From: Dysidea avara
Lineage: Eukaryota > Porifera > Demospongiae > Dictyoceratida > Dysideidae
Assembly: GCF_963678975.1 (NCBI RefSeq)
Contig: NC_089285.1
Coordinates: 10,278,694 to 10,342,693, forward strand
DNA length: 64,000 bases
Direction of reading: 5' to 3'
Both the position numbers and the translations under genes were made by a program. The notes below the pieces were generated by a model that worked only from the letters and a program-made list of their open reading frames with translations, ran no database searches and was not told the origin of the DNA. Positions 12,205 through 22,682 of the stretch are shown here, piece by piece (positions within the stretch are counted from its first letter, which is position 1; the number at the start of each line of letters is the position of its first letter).

Positions 12205-12988
12205 CTCAGTAGTGATTTTCTGGTGCCTAAACTCTCCCTTGCATGTGTACTGGTTTATACATGCTATATGGGTAGTTTATCATGTTGGTGTATGTGACCC
12301 AGTCCTAGAAATATAATTATTATTATTAATACACTCTTTGCTAGCTTGACAGAGACCATTCCTCCCCACCTTGTGCCTTTTCTTCTCTACTCTGTTTCAT
12401 ATTCCATCCCCACCATTATCTCGATGACACTCTTGGAATCAAAGAGCTTATAAAGCATTGATAGCCAAATTCTATATTTTGTCATGAGATAAAATATGTG
12501 GCAGCAAAGAGTCTAAAGGCCACAGCCTCCCAGTAAGTAACTGTAGCCATTTAGACATCCAAACGTTCACTATACGTAGCTATATGCAGTGGGAAAGATC
12601 AAGTGGGGAAAAAGCAAGTTTAATTCCCAATAGCTAACTAACTAGCTAAACATATTATATTGATTTTTCACTTTTAAAGAACAAGTTTTATGTAATTGCT
12701 TGACTGTTCTATATTGATACTTGAACGTTCTATCATGATCCTGGCATGGCAGTGGTTTATACATCTACCTTCCAAAGTTGAACGGATAGTCCAAGTTATT
12801 GTTGGGTGTGGGTGTGTGGATTAGAGCTGAAACAAATATCAAATTTAGTATTCGAATAGTTTGAATAGTACAGCAAACGATCATTCATAATCTGAATAAG
12901 TTATTTTGCTTGGATTTACATGACTTGATTTGTAATTCTCTATTTTAAATTCCATGATAGTATTTTAAATACACTGCAATTACCTTTC
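12205..12988. repeat. Copy 3 (partial) of the duplicated block
   Basis: Matches 197-1052 and 6112-6930, starting 'gtgattttctggtgcctaaa' and ending at 'ctgcaattacctttc'. It stops before the foldback MITE position. Preceded by a 45-bp scrap of the block's other end ('tcctcattttcaagcaaaat'). Confidence 0.8.
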
Positions 12989-14279
12989 TGGTGGGTAAAA
13001 CTTCTTCAACATATTTACATGGAATACCGATTATGCCTCCGCCTATCATGCATGTCTACCTCATAATTCACTTTTCCCACCTGGTCAAAATTGTGACTGG
13101 ATTTTTCCTTTGTTCTGCTTGTAGGAAGGAACTGCAATTCAGCGAATGATTTGCCTATTCATGGAGAACTTTTAAAATGAACTGACCGATCAGTCGATTC
13201 AATATCTCATTTACCAAATTGATATAATGTCAAACACCAAGAATTCACAATATAATTAAATTTTTATAGGTAAATAAATACACAATTATGATACAACTTG
13301 GTCTTCCTACATTGAGAATGCTTCCACGGGTAAAAACTGATTTCTCAGTAATTCATCCATAATCAACTTATTGCGAGGAAGAGAAGACTGGGATTGATCA
13401 AAAGAGAGGCTTTGAAGAAGACTTAAATCTGTGTTGGTCCTTGCGTTCTGCTTCAAGTCACATCCACTTGTCAAACAAAATACATAGTCTTATAACCTCA
13501 GTCTATTTGTTTCTTGGATGTTTGATATCCTGATTGCTAGACTCATATTTTGTCAATGGGTGATATCATTTTCAGGAACACAGACAATACCACATCTCCT
13601 AGCATGTCTGCAGTTGCTTGGGTAAAGTAGGGCTCTGTTAACAGGTGGTTGGGAAGAAAGGCAGTGGCTAATGGCTTATTAATATCCCGATACCCGTAAG
13701 TAGTAAGTAATCGTGTGCTCTTTCTGCTATGAAGTGTTGAATTGTTAATTTGTTCTTAAAGACAAAACAATATCGCTAGGTAGCTAGCTATCGGCCATCA
13801 TTGAGGCTTGCAGTAATCAAGGATAATATAAAGCAGTTAACATTTTATACAGGGTTTACATTTTGTTACATTTAATGGTTTGCTATCTTAGACCAGCATT
13901 ACTGTACTTCACTACAATGCACATGAGAGTGAAAAAGAAGCCATCTTTAAAGGTCATAATCATTCCTTGACACCACTTGATGAATTTGTTCTTACTCCCT
14001 ATCGACTAAGAGCATTCTCTTAGACATGTGTGTCACATATAATTATTACATGGGTTAATTTAAAGAAGTACCAACATGTCAACTCTTAGTGCACAGATTA
14101 AGATATCTGTGTGCATAAACCACTCTAGAAATATATGACATAGATTGATCCATGATCCATACCCTGGTGCAGCCCTTCTTTCCAAACCCTGGATGCGCCT
14201 TTGTAGCTGATATTAAATGCAAGAAATAAGGCATTAACATATGAGTCCTGCTCAAAATTTGTTCATGATAAATGGCTAG
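12989..14279. other. No recognisable gene
   Basis: I see no ORF with family motifs, no terminal inverted repeats and no tandem array in this stretch. Confidence 0.5.
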
Positions 14280-14504
14280 CTAGTACTTGAAAATCCTTTT
14301 CAGGTTCGTTGAAATTATATAAATGTCATCCTTCTTGTTTACTGCTACTCCAGAGAATTCAATAATATCAGATTCAAGTTTGTGCACAAGTATGTTTCTG
14401 TCAAAAATGATAATTTGTTTGTTGCCTTGAGTCACAAATATGAAGTTATTAAGGTAAATGGCTACTCTCAATGAAGCCTGAAACTGATTTGCATGGACAT
14501 ACAC
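14280..14504 (-). pseudogene. NHL-repeat-like beta-propeller fragment
   Basis: A 74-aa ORF with the rhythm of two NHL blades: 'VAIYLNNFIFVTQGNKQIIIF' followed about 20 residues later by 'GVAVNKKDDIYIISTNLKRI'. The second resembles the NHL pattern GIAVD-x-DGNIYV-x-DT-x-N-x-RI. NHL propellers occur in TRIM-NHL and extracellular proteins. Stop codons lie directly upstream (TGA TAA), and no RING, B-box or further blades are present, so this is a fragment or relic exon. Other beta-propeller types are possible. Confidence 0.45.
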
Positions 14505-14760
14505 TTCTTATCAGTGATTACATTCATTTACCATGAAGTATCTGTGCTGACTTAGGACATCTGAGTAAGGTCTTTTCTTGGGGTTGCCAGATAGCTACTA
14601 ACTACCGTATACGCGGTTTTTTTCTAGGGAAGAAATTTTCACGAATGCCATGATTTGGAGGTTTTCGCGATTTTATTTCCATGAATACTGCTTTTGAATC
14701 ACATGATTAAACTTTACTAATCACGTGAGTTTACGCGGTAACCACTGCACGCTGAGTTGA

Positions 14761-15022
14761 ATGGATATTAAGCAGTACTTCAAGTCTAGAGATTCAAACT
14801 TTGAAGACACCTTGCCGAAGAAGGTGCCAAAGGCTAGCATACGAGCGGTAGAGAAGGAGCTTAAGGAACGGGCCGAGGCAGTAGCGAACATATGAAGTGG
14901 TGGCTATGTCAAGATTACAGACGAAGAGAGAGCAACGATTGGTGGGTATGCCGTTATGAATGGAGTTACTGCTGCTTTGCGCCATTTCAAGCAAATGAAA
15001 GAATATTCCAAATGGGTGGAAT
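14761..15022 (+). pseudogene. Tigger-like transposase, N-terminal part
   Basis: An ATG at 14761 opens a lysine-rich N-terminus ('MDIKQYFKSRDSNFEDTLPK'). An in-frame TGA at 14893-14895 interrupts it. The frame goes on through 'GGYVKITDEERATIGGYAVM', which resembles the start of the DNA-binding region of sponge and cnidarian pogo-like transposases (inference from memory of the family). It then stops just after 'KWVEF', where the catalytic half begins in another frame. The second helix-turn-helix part and the first catalytic aspartate region are therefore missing, indicating an internal deletion. Confidence 0.6.
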
Positions 15023-15498
15023 TTGACCTTCACTCCAAACCATTGGTCTAACGAACAAGCGATGATGACCTATTTACACGCCATTCTTATTCCATATGTT
15101 GAGAAGACTCGGGCAAATCTGCAATTGAGCAAAAATCACCCAGCACTTGTAATCTTTGATCAGTTCAAAGCTCAAACTACTGAAAACTTTCTTAATGCTT
15201 TGGAACAGCATCACATATCATTTGTAGAAGTACCACTGATCGGTTGCAACCTTTAGATTTAAGCATTAATAAACCGGTCAAGGATCATCTGAAGGGCAGC
15301 TTTCAGGATTGGTACGCTGCTGGGGTACGCAGGAAAATACTAACCGGAGATGGCGACAGAAATGTGATTGATTTGCGTCTTTCTTTGCTGAAGCCATTAG
15401 GACTTCAATGTGCCTGCACTTACATTCAGACTACTGATTTTGTAAGAAATGGATTTCATGCAGCAGGCATAACTGAAGCTATATCAGATCTAGCGTAA
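15023..15498 (+). pseudogene. Tigger/pogo DDE transposase, catalytic C-terminal half
   Basis: Two overlapping frames give one recognisable DDE_1 domain. Frame 1 (15023-15256) has 'FTPNHWSNEQAMMTYL', 'PYVEK' and 'ALVIFDQFKAQTTENFLNAL', the family block holding the second catalytic aspartate. Frame 2 picks up at 'TDRLQPLDLSINKPVKDHL' (about 15.24-15.29 kb), which holds the third acidic site, and ends 'GFHAAGITEAISDLA' at 15498. A small deletion between 'VEVP' and 'TDRLQPLD' causes the frame change. In an intact protein this cuts and rejoins DNA at the element's ends. It cannot do so here. Confidence 0.85.
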
Positions 15499-15600
15499 AG
15501 ATACAGTTAATTGGCTTTTATAAACATGAACAATGCTGTGATGTAATGTTGATTTACCAACTTATATTGAAATTAGTTAAATGTACACAATAATTAACTT

Positions 15601-16986
15601 TTATGGTATATCATGTTTGGTATTGCTATGAAAATGGACAAATGTTTTTTGAGTAGAAGCAGTTAAGTAGGTGCTGACGCATAAGATCTTGATTATACCT
15701 CTTCTGTGAAGGATCTTCTTGAAATGCAATAGATGTTGCAAAAGCAATAGAAAGAGACCACAGTCAGTGCCTCCACATGGTTTCTGCACATTAGCAAATT
15801 TGATATTGCACGGACTACAACAAAACTGTCTTTGCAGCATCTTGTATGAACTTTTGTCCCACCCTGTATATAAGGAGTCATACACATGCACTAACTTGCC
15901 CTTGCTTGTTGTTGCAGCACATACCCAATGATTTCCATTGATATGTAAAATCTGTATGCGATTAGCTGTTTGCTCCTTGTGGTCTTGGTTTTGAAGCAAA
16001 GTCAATCTTAGCCCATTTATTTTAGGAAAAGCTTCCTTCAGCAATCGCTGTGCAACATTGTTGTGCTTATCGGTTAGCATCTGACCTGATGCTAGAATTA
16101 TTTTGTCCCCATTAGTCAATGAAATATCCTTAACCTTCACCCACATGTTACTGTCTTCAGATACTGCAATACTGTTATCAAATAATAACGGCTTTGGTGC
16201 TGCATACGAGTGCTCAGTGTTGATGTAGCGGAGAACATTAATTTGATCCTTGGAAGCTCCCACTGTAGCAGTCGACATCTTATTTGCAGGACCAAGAACT
16301 AGAGTAGAAACTTGACTGGAGAGTGTAGCAGAATGTTGACTGGAGAGTGTAGCAGAAGGTTGACCGGAGAGTGTAGCAGAATGTTGACTGGAGAGTGTAA
16401 CAGAATGTTGACTGGAGAGTGTAGCAGAATGTTGACTGGAGAGTGTAACAGAAGGTTGACTGGAGAGTGTAGCAGAAGGTTGACTGGAGAGTGTAGCAGA
16501 AGGTTGACTGGAGAGTGTAGCAGAAGGTTGACTGGAGAGTATAGCAGAAGCTTGACTGGGGACTGTTACAGTAATAGTGAAGCTGTTATTCTCATCACGA
16601 CACTGCTCCAAGTTACCATTAAAATGTGCTCCCTCTTCTTTCAAACGATACTTTGCCTTTTCAGCTAGATGTTTATAACTGACAAAAGTGTAAATACATG
16701 GCAATTCCAAACCTCCCTGTGGAAGATCACTCGAAAATCTCCTGCCACCTGTGATAGTGCAGGTAATGGACCCACCATGTAGTAGAAAAGTGGAAAACAT
16801 GCATGAAAACTCGCGTGTAACGTGCCCCACAACTACATCCCCAGCCTTCTTGGTGGCGACAGCGAATGGATCAGCATGATTTCGAGGCTCTCTTGCACAA
16901 TTTAGAACTTCTCCTATGGTTGAGCTTCAGATCGCTTGATAAATGTGATAACCTCTCACACAGCTCTGTATCTCAAACTTAAACAT
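15601..16986 (-). pseudogene. Ulp1-type cysteine protease with N-terminal conserved domain and octapeptide repeats (decayed)
   Basis: The likely start is ATG at 16984-16986 ('MFKFEIQSC'). TGA at 16927-16929 interrupts what should be a tryptophan codon, and the frame continues through 'TIGEVLNCAREPRNHADPFA' into the ORF whose first methionine is at 16830. Numbering from there: 1-60 hold 'GHVTREFS', 'ITGGRRFSSDLPQGGLELPC', a block I recall as common in cnidarian and fish proteins and possibly HIRAN-related. 90-172 are octapeptide repeats of the type TLSSQPSA. 240-365 are a C48/Ulp1-like fold with H301 (NGNHWV), D318 (VYDSL), Q349 and C357 (GGTDCGLF). The usual last motif ('YNQDLMRQHLLNC') lies in another frame at about 15.63-15.70 kb, ending with a stop at 15626, so a frameshift follows the active cysteine. 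Ulp1 enzymes cut SUMO-like proteins from targets; whether this one did is unknown. Confidence 0.8.
16311..16558 (-). repeat. 24-bp coding minisatellite
   Basis: About ten tandem copies of a 24-bp unit ('gttgactggagagtgtagca' plus four bases), in frame with the protease ORF and encoding 8-residue S/T/Q-rich units. Variant units (aaca/agca, gttg/cttg) are interspersed, suggesting slippage or unequal exchange. Confidence 0.9.
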
Positions 16987-17199
16987 AGTGTAGTGCGAGG
17001 TGTCGTGAATCGCCAACCATGTGCTACCGGTATGGGTTCGTGCAGCGGTACACACTGCATAGCCGCCCACATGTATTCTATTTCCTTCGTGAAATTTTCA
17101 CAATTATAAATTTTCACGATTATAAATTATCACGAATGCCATCCTATTCACGAAATTCGTGAAAATTTCATCCCTCGAAACCGCATATACGGTAAAAAG

Positions 17200-17560
17200 T
17201 TCGCATACCACAGGTTTTGGTCTTGTGGATTCGCGAGTACCAGATACATCCACTTCCAAGCACATAGCTCTGCTTCTTGCACTCCGGAATCTGTCAATTT
17301 TCCGGTCAAGACTTTCCATAAGAGCTTGTATTTCTCTAGACATGTATTCTACTTTTAACACTTCTTCATATTTTTGTTTTGCTTCTTCATCAATAGTTGT
17401 GGAATTACGTAGTGCTTTATGCCTAGCATTTGCTTAATTTCTACAAAAAATAGAAGATATGTAAAATAGTCTAATTAAAGCACAGTAATTCTTACATTAT
17501 GCCTTCTCTTCCTTCTCCTAGAAATGGCAGGATTGCTGCCCCCTTTCTTTCCTGGCATGC
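17200..17560 (-). pseudogene. Basic / coiled-coil coding remnant cut by the transposon
   Basis: On the minus strand 17200-17437 reads as an open, highly charged segment ('DEEAKQKYEEVLKVEYMSRE', 'ESLDRKIDRFRSARSRAMC') that runs into the transposon's TIR and stops inside it. About 100 bp upstream is a second open piece, 'MPGKKGGSNPAISRRRRRRH', followed by a GTAAGA donor-like site. I could not join the two in frame with a clear acceptor. It may be part of a host gene or another element's DNA-binding protein, truncated by the insertion. Family unknown. Confidence 0.35.
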
Positions 17561-17654
17561 TGCCCTTTCTTAGATTTAAAATATGCCCTTACTGCTCATA
17601 TCAATCATAAAGTGGATGCACATGGAAAACATTTTTGGAACATACGTTTGATAG

Positions 17655-17810
17655 TAGCAGCATTGACATGTTTCGTGACAACTGCTTGCACATTCTTGAT
17701 CATCATCCGATTAAACTGTTTGTTTCTTAAATCTGAAAATACCAGCATTCACGTGTTTCGTGACAACCGCTTGCACGTTCTTTGTTTCTTAAGTTTGAAA
17801 ATACCATAAA
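17655..17810. repeat. Diverged tandem duplication (~85 bp)
   Basis: 'tgtttcgtgacaactgcttg' is repeated as 'tgtttcgtgacaaccgcttg', each copy ending 'tttgtttcttaa' plus 'tgaaaatacca'. The second copy lacks about 20 bp. Confidence 0.8.
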
Positions 17811-18290
17811 GTAAAGTCTCTCAGTACTGAATATGTTATTCATACTTGACACTGAAACCCAGTGCATTTCTTCCACAGCCTCATCATCATTATCCTTCAG
17901 CAACGCATAAGCATTATGTCCAACAGCCTATACTACAAGGCTGCTGCTTCTTGCTGAAATAGAATCGCTTGCCGTTCTGGTTTACAAAAAGTATAAGGAC
18001 CTGTTTTATGACCCTAAAAATTGAGAATGGACACAAAATGAAACCTCATGCTACAGGCATAGAAGAACTGGATTATGAATGAAGATGACGTGATAATTTC
18101 AGAGCTAGATAGCTAGCTATATGGTGGCTATAGCTAGCTATCACATCATTTAAGTGCACCGCCCCTTTCAAGACATGTGACTCCGGCTCATCTGATAGTA
18201 ATCATGTTGCCAATTGTTAGAATGCCAATAACTATACTCCATGCATGCAGCTACAAGATACATCACATGTAGTATATACTTCTTTTACAG
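17811..18290. other. No recognisable gene
   Basis: Contains several 'agctagctat' palindromic snippets near 18.10-18.14 kb and nothing else I can support. Confidence 0.5.
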
Positions 18291-18604
18291 ATTTTACTGA
18301 TGAGGCCAATGCTTTATTATTAGGCTTGGATGACAGTGATGAACAACATAGCCTGTGTGAAAAGTGGAGGTCCTATATTGTGCCTGAAAGAATTCTATCT
18401 GATGTTTATGGTGGTCTGCAAGGAATTTTTGAACTACAACAGGAGATCTTTCTTCAATTTTTTTCAAGATTAACTGCTAATGAATGGAAAAACTGGACCT
18501 TGTTATTCTCGCTACTGACACTGCATGGTATACTTCCTCAAGAACACCTTATGTGTTGGCAGCTGTTTGCAAATGCTTGCAGTACCAGTAACCAGAATCA
18601 AGCA
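18291..18604 (+). pseudogene. Tnp2/CACTA-like transposase exon or fragment
   Basis: Open from an acceptor-like 'cttcttttacag' at 18290 to a donor-like 'caa|gtatgt' after 18604. Encodes about 100 aa with 'EWKNWTLLFSLLTLHGILPQ', 'CWQLFANAC' and 'GGLQGIFELQQEIFLQFFSR'. The pattern W-x-x-(W/F)-(T/S)-L-x-(F/Y)-S-x10-LP-x-x-H/E-x4-W-x-x-F resembles the region just before DUF4218-like parts of Tnp2/Plavaka-type transposases. No catalytic residues are visible and no neighbouring exon was found. Assigned by remembered pattern, so moderate at best. Confidence 0.35.
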
Positions 18605-19033
18605 AGTATGTATTTCCTGCAAGCTTAACATTGGAACAGACACTGTAAGTACATTATATTGTAATGATCCCTTGTAGCTGGTAAATTTAACCATGCATCA
18701 CGGAAAATATTTATATAAAAGATTTTGATCACTGCACCAGAACTTGTCAAATAAATACATCAGTGATTGTGAGACTTTTAACACTAAGTACTGATATGTG
18801 TATGTACAATGCTTATATTGTAATCATCTCCATATAGGTGTAGAATTGTTAAATGAATAGACCTATTTTTGCAAGTTCAATAAGTGAGACGTTGTTACAA
18901 GGTGGAAGTTGTTCACAGACCTCTGGTAAGTAGTATACATTTGTTCTGGTTCACCAGTCATAATATGTTACAAAGAGTAAACAAACAAGTACAAGGGAAA
19001 TATTAAAGAATGAATTTGATTAGGGACCATATA

Positions 19034-19145
19034 GTACAAGGGAGGTGCAGTTATATTTAATCCCTAACTTAGTCATGGGTGTAGACTGAATTAGGGATTA
19101 AATGTCCACTAGTATATTTTCAAGTGTAGGCGACTCCCTTGTTTC
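19034..19145. mobile_element. Short hairpin MITE (CAAGGGAGG family), copy 1
   Basis: The left end 'tacaagggagg' pairs with the right end 'cgactcccttgt', and the inner arms 'atttaatccctaa' and 'ttagggattaaat' pair around a short loop. Same family as 31086-31600 and 47502-47640. Confidence 0.75.
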
Positions 19146-19290
19146 AATACTTATTTCCGTAGTCCCTCGTTTTCCTTATTTTTGTCCCTGGTTTCTCTAC
19201 TTGTTGATATAGACTGCTTGGATAAAAAAATTGCATATAGATAAACTGCATAGCTATTTCAGTTGATTTACTGTGATGTGTCTTGTGATA

Positions 19291-19400
19291 GCAAGCTGAT
19301 CCAGCATCACATTTTTGATCTGAGTAATCCTGCCGTGGTACCATCAGGCTAACAGTTGATCCGAACTATTATCTCAAGATTGATAATAATGATCATCATG
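19291..19400 (+). pseudogene. Broken third copy of exon 4 of the gene A/B family
   Basis: After 'gatag', 'caagctgatccagcatcac' and 'ttttgatctgagtaatcctg' followed by 'accatcaggctaacagttga' align with the exon 4 starts at 37656 and 56963. An extra T in the 'tttttgatctg' stretch shifts the frame, and an insertion 'tgg' precedes 'taccatcagg'. The C-terminal half is not recognisable. It is a relic of another family member about 5 kb upstream of gene A. Confidence 0.7.
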
Positions 19401-19636
19401 TAGATGCAGTTGATTCAAGTCACCAGAACTCCTGAGTCTCATACAATTTATTACTTAAATTACAGATGAATTTTGTATTACTTTAACTGCAGATAGGGAC
19501 CTGCCAATTATGTTGGCATAATTATGAGCATAATAGGTACCTGAAAGCATTGAGCATAATGATAGCATAATAGGAAGAATATTTGAGCTATACTACAATC
19601 CTTAGTGGTCAAAGTATGTATCACAGAAAAAGATCG

Positions 19637-19708
19637 ATATACTCTAATAGAACAGTCAATAACTCTAATAGAACAATCAAGCAGCTGACTGTTCTATTAG
19701 AGTATTAT
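19637..19708. repeat. Cluster of the 'CTCTAATAGA' motif
   Basis: Three copies within 72 bp: 'tactctaatagaacagtca', 'actctaatagaacaatca' and the inverted 'tgactgttctattagagta'. The first and last form an inverted pair. This is the densest occurrence of a motif scattered through the window. Confidence 0.85.
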
Positions 19709-20612
19709 TATTAAAAAAGGGTACACAAAAGGCTTACAGCCTGTACAAGATGGTCGCCAAAACACATACACAGTTCAGCAAACTAAAACAACTGTAAGGA
19801 CAAAATTTCATATGGGATTGAGTTCCAAACAAATGGTGCATTTATGTAGAAGGAATATCTGAATGCATTGATGGAAGATCGAGTCTGCAAAGTCAGTGAA
19901 TGAGATCGTGTAGTGTCAGTGTTAAAATTAAAGTGGTGACAGGAATTGATTGGAGGTAGTGTCTAATCACTGGAATGGACTACTGGACTGACATTTTTTT
20001 TGGTTGTACACATTTTAAGGGTGGGATTACTGTATATTTGGATGACTTGTGACAACACTTCAGCACTGAGTGGTGAGTGTGATTCTAAAGGGTAGTTGTG
20101 ATAAGCCAAATGGGTTAAATTAAACATATTATATTCACTGCTTGATAGTATCTACTCTACTGTATAGCAGATGCTAACATGTAGGTATACCCAGAAATGT
20201 TTCTCTCTATTGTGATACAACTTCCTATTAACAGCTAAATGGCATCTTATACAGTTAACAGAATGCAGACATTTCATTCCAGTAATGAAATATGAGTAAT
20301 TATGCAATGGGATCTAGTTTGTGCATTCACACACACCATCTATGTAACTATGTTATAAAAAGGTCCAGTGATTAGACACTGCCATTGATTAGAGTTTGTT
20401 CATGCATAATGGAGTGCACCATAAAGACACTCTGGTATTGTTGTCGTGATGCCAGCGTAGGCCACTTCAGTTCCTTCAAGCAGTCATCAGTGTGCTTACT
20501 CCACCTGTACAAAGTGGAGTCATATCTACTCTTAATCCATCAAGCAGCTCTATGCTGAACAGACTCTAAAAAGTTGATATTCTTGGTGTACATAGCACAA
20601 TGCAGCCTATTT
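19709..20612 (-). mobile_element. LINE 3' fragment (CR1/L2-like), antisense
   Basis: Two coding remnants in minus orientation. At about 20.44-20.60 kb 'INFLESVQHRAA' leads, after a stop, into 'WIKSRYDSTLYRWSKHTDDC' and 'LKELKWPTLASRQQYQSVF', the post-RT block of CR1/L2 elements. At about 19.79-19.95 kb 'TDTTRSHSLTLQTRSSINAF' and 'RYSFYINAPFVWNSIP' are the extreme C-terminus. Between them is unrelated or decayed sequence. An 'aataataat' tail lies at its 3' end near 19.71 kb. No RT catalytic core is present. Confidence 0.75.
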
Positions 20613-21708
20613 AAGCATAGTGAAGCTTTCTGAGCAATTTTCTGACATGATATACATCATGCATTTTGAAGAGCAAAGATTTGCTTTAGCCACCTATTGT
20701 GTGCCCATAACTACAAATTTAATAGCAAAACATGGGAAACGAGGCATAAAGCATAATTTGAGCATAATTGGTGGATGCCTAACTGTAGAGAAGCAGTACA
20801 CACAATGTATATACATGTTATCTACTGATAATAATTGTGTTCACATGTGGACATAATTCTTCCAGAGATGTATATGCAACTACACAAACTGGTGATATTG
20901 TAAACCACACACTAGTTACCGTATACATAAAAGTGTAATTTTTGTGGATGACAAATTTCAGGATTTTCACACCATAGATCTATAATTAGCCCTGATAATC
21001 AGTATTTTTTTTCCAGGATGAAAATTTTTTCAGGAAGCTAATCAATTAAAATACGCAAAAATTATGTGCCTTCCATCATAATTATTAACCGTTACTCATA
21101 AAAAAAATTACATCAGAAATGTATTTTTAATTCCAACGCTGTCAACAGGCTAAGTCAATAGCTGGATCTTGTAAATTACACCTGTGGTGGCTTGTTCTGG
21201 ATCATCTTATACAGAACGAAGTAACAAGAAAGTTTATATCTGATCCCAAACAGTGTCTGACTAGAAGGATGACCACCCTCTCTACCTCATGTATTTGCCC
21301 ATCATACATTCTGTTCCAGATGATATACAGCATTGAGCCAAAGGGGAGGAGGCATAAGAGGTGGCTAAAGGGTTACATCAAAAAAGATTTCTACATATGC
21401 AGTATAATAGTCTGAATTAAGTTATTTTTGGCAACAAGTACTATTGAATATATGGACATACACAGACACCTATCTTAGCACTTATTGTAACTTAGCAATA
21501 ATCATTATTATAACTTAAACTAGGCACTTAGCTATGCGTACGTACTGTGTACTGATTAGCGTTAAAACCCTGTCGGGTGATTGCTGATTAAAAATAATAA
21601 ACACAGACAGATATGTATGCAGAGATTTGTATAAAACCAGTCAGTGACACAAAGGCCCTGCAAATGTCTTGTTGGTAGTTATTGCTCAAACCTAATATCA
21701 AATAAATT
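20613..21708. other. No recognisable gene; one possible element end
   Basis: At 20.93 kb 'taccgtatacataaaagtg' resembles the 'taccgtat' ends of elements at 14605 and 30592, but no matching right end was found. Otherwise AT-rich sequence without supported features. Confidence 0.45.
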
Positions 21709-22311
21709 ATGTGACCCAATACATTTGGGCACATGCAAAATTTGTGGGAATTCTCAATTGAAAATTTCAGTGATTTTTTAAAATTAACTTTTGCATATTC
21801 TGATAAAGCAACTATTAAGCCTTCTTGCTGTGAAATTTCACACCAATAGCTTCTTTTATCTAGGAGATATACTCAATTATATCAGACCATGTAGTAGTTT
21901 CACTATGCATGGGACAACAATTAACTTACAAATTGGGTGATTTGTTCATTCCCAAAACCAAACATTTTCTTGTCTTTAGACAATAATACAAGTGATTTAA
22001 TTGAGAAAAAGCACAAAACACATGATTAAACTCTCAAGGATCTCTTCATTAATTTAATGGTGATTTTTGTCAACAAAGTGATTTGTCATCAATTTGTCAC
22101 ATCTGATCACTATACAGTTCTATAAACTGATAATGAAAAGTTAGTTTGCAATGTATTAGACAGTAAATTGGCCATATCTTTGGAATGCTTCAACATATCA
22201 TCACAAAATTTTCACACAAGGTAGATAACCACTCAGTGCTTCATTGTAGCTATAAAATAGAAAATTGGCCAATGTGCCCAAATGTATGGTTTTCCAAAAT
22301 AGGGTCACATA
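21709..22311. mobile_element. TIR element with 'ATGTGACC' ends
   Basis: The left 'atgtgacccaatacatttgg' and right 'agggtcacat' termini are inverted, and the inner pair 'acatttgggcacat' and 'atgtgcccaaatgt' is exact. Roughly 600 bp, no ORF, so non-autonomous. Confidence 0.75.
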
Positions 22312-22682
22312 TAAACCATGCTTTTGAATTTAACTTAATTTGTTGATGTCTTTGCAATGGTGAAATTTCTGTCAAATAAGTCTAGGATTTCTCCTTATGG
22401 TTACGGTAACTATCAGATAGGGGATGACAAGGTGAAAGATTCTTTGATTACATCTATACCCTTTTCCAAGTTCATAAAAAACAGTTGAAATAGTAATCAA
22501 TGCTGTGTCACGCACAAGTGCTAAAATACTGCAATTTGGAAACATTTCCACATAAAATTCATAATATTTTCTGCCTGTAGATATAAGCTTACTGCCTTTA
22601 GATTATAGGTATGGCTTTCTAAAGCATTTTGCTAATCAAAATGTTTGGGTAGGTACAGACAACCAAGTACACAATGCACCCC
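22312..22682. other. No recognisable feature
   Basis: Low-complexity AT-rich DNA. I see no gene, TIR or array. Confidence 0.45.

Larger units (their letters stand above)
14605..17192. mobile_element. Tigger/pogo-type DNA transposon with two convergent gene relics
   Basis: Flanked by TA on both sides (14603-14604 and 17193-17194). The termini are 'ccgtatacgcggttt' (left) and 'aaaccgcatatacgg' (right). Similarity continues inward through 'gaaattttcacgaatgcca', giving imperfect TIRs of roughly 50 bp. A TA target and a DDE transposase of the Tigger type fit the pogo group of Tc1/mariner. The transposase relic is on + (14761-15498) and the Ulp1-protease gene relic on - (15601-16986), with their 3' ends facing about 100 bp apart. 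All recognisable coding is broken, so this copy cannot move by itself. Confidence 0.85.

Noticed and set aside
16312-16668. Plus-strand ORF with repeated 'MLTGECSR' units
   Set aside because: Antisense shadow of the 24-bp minisatellite in the protease gene.
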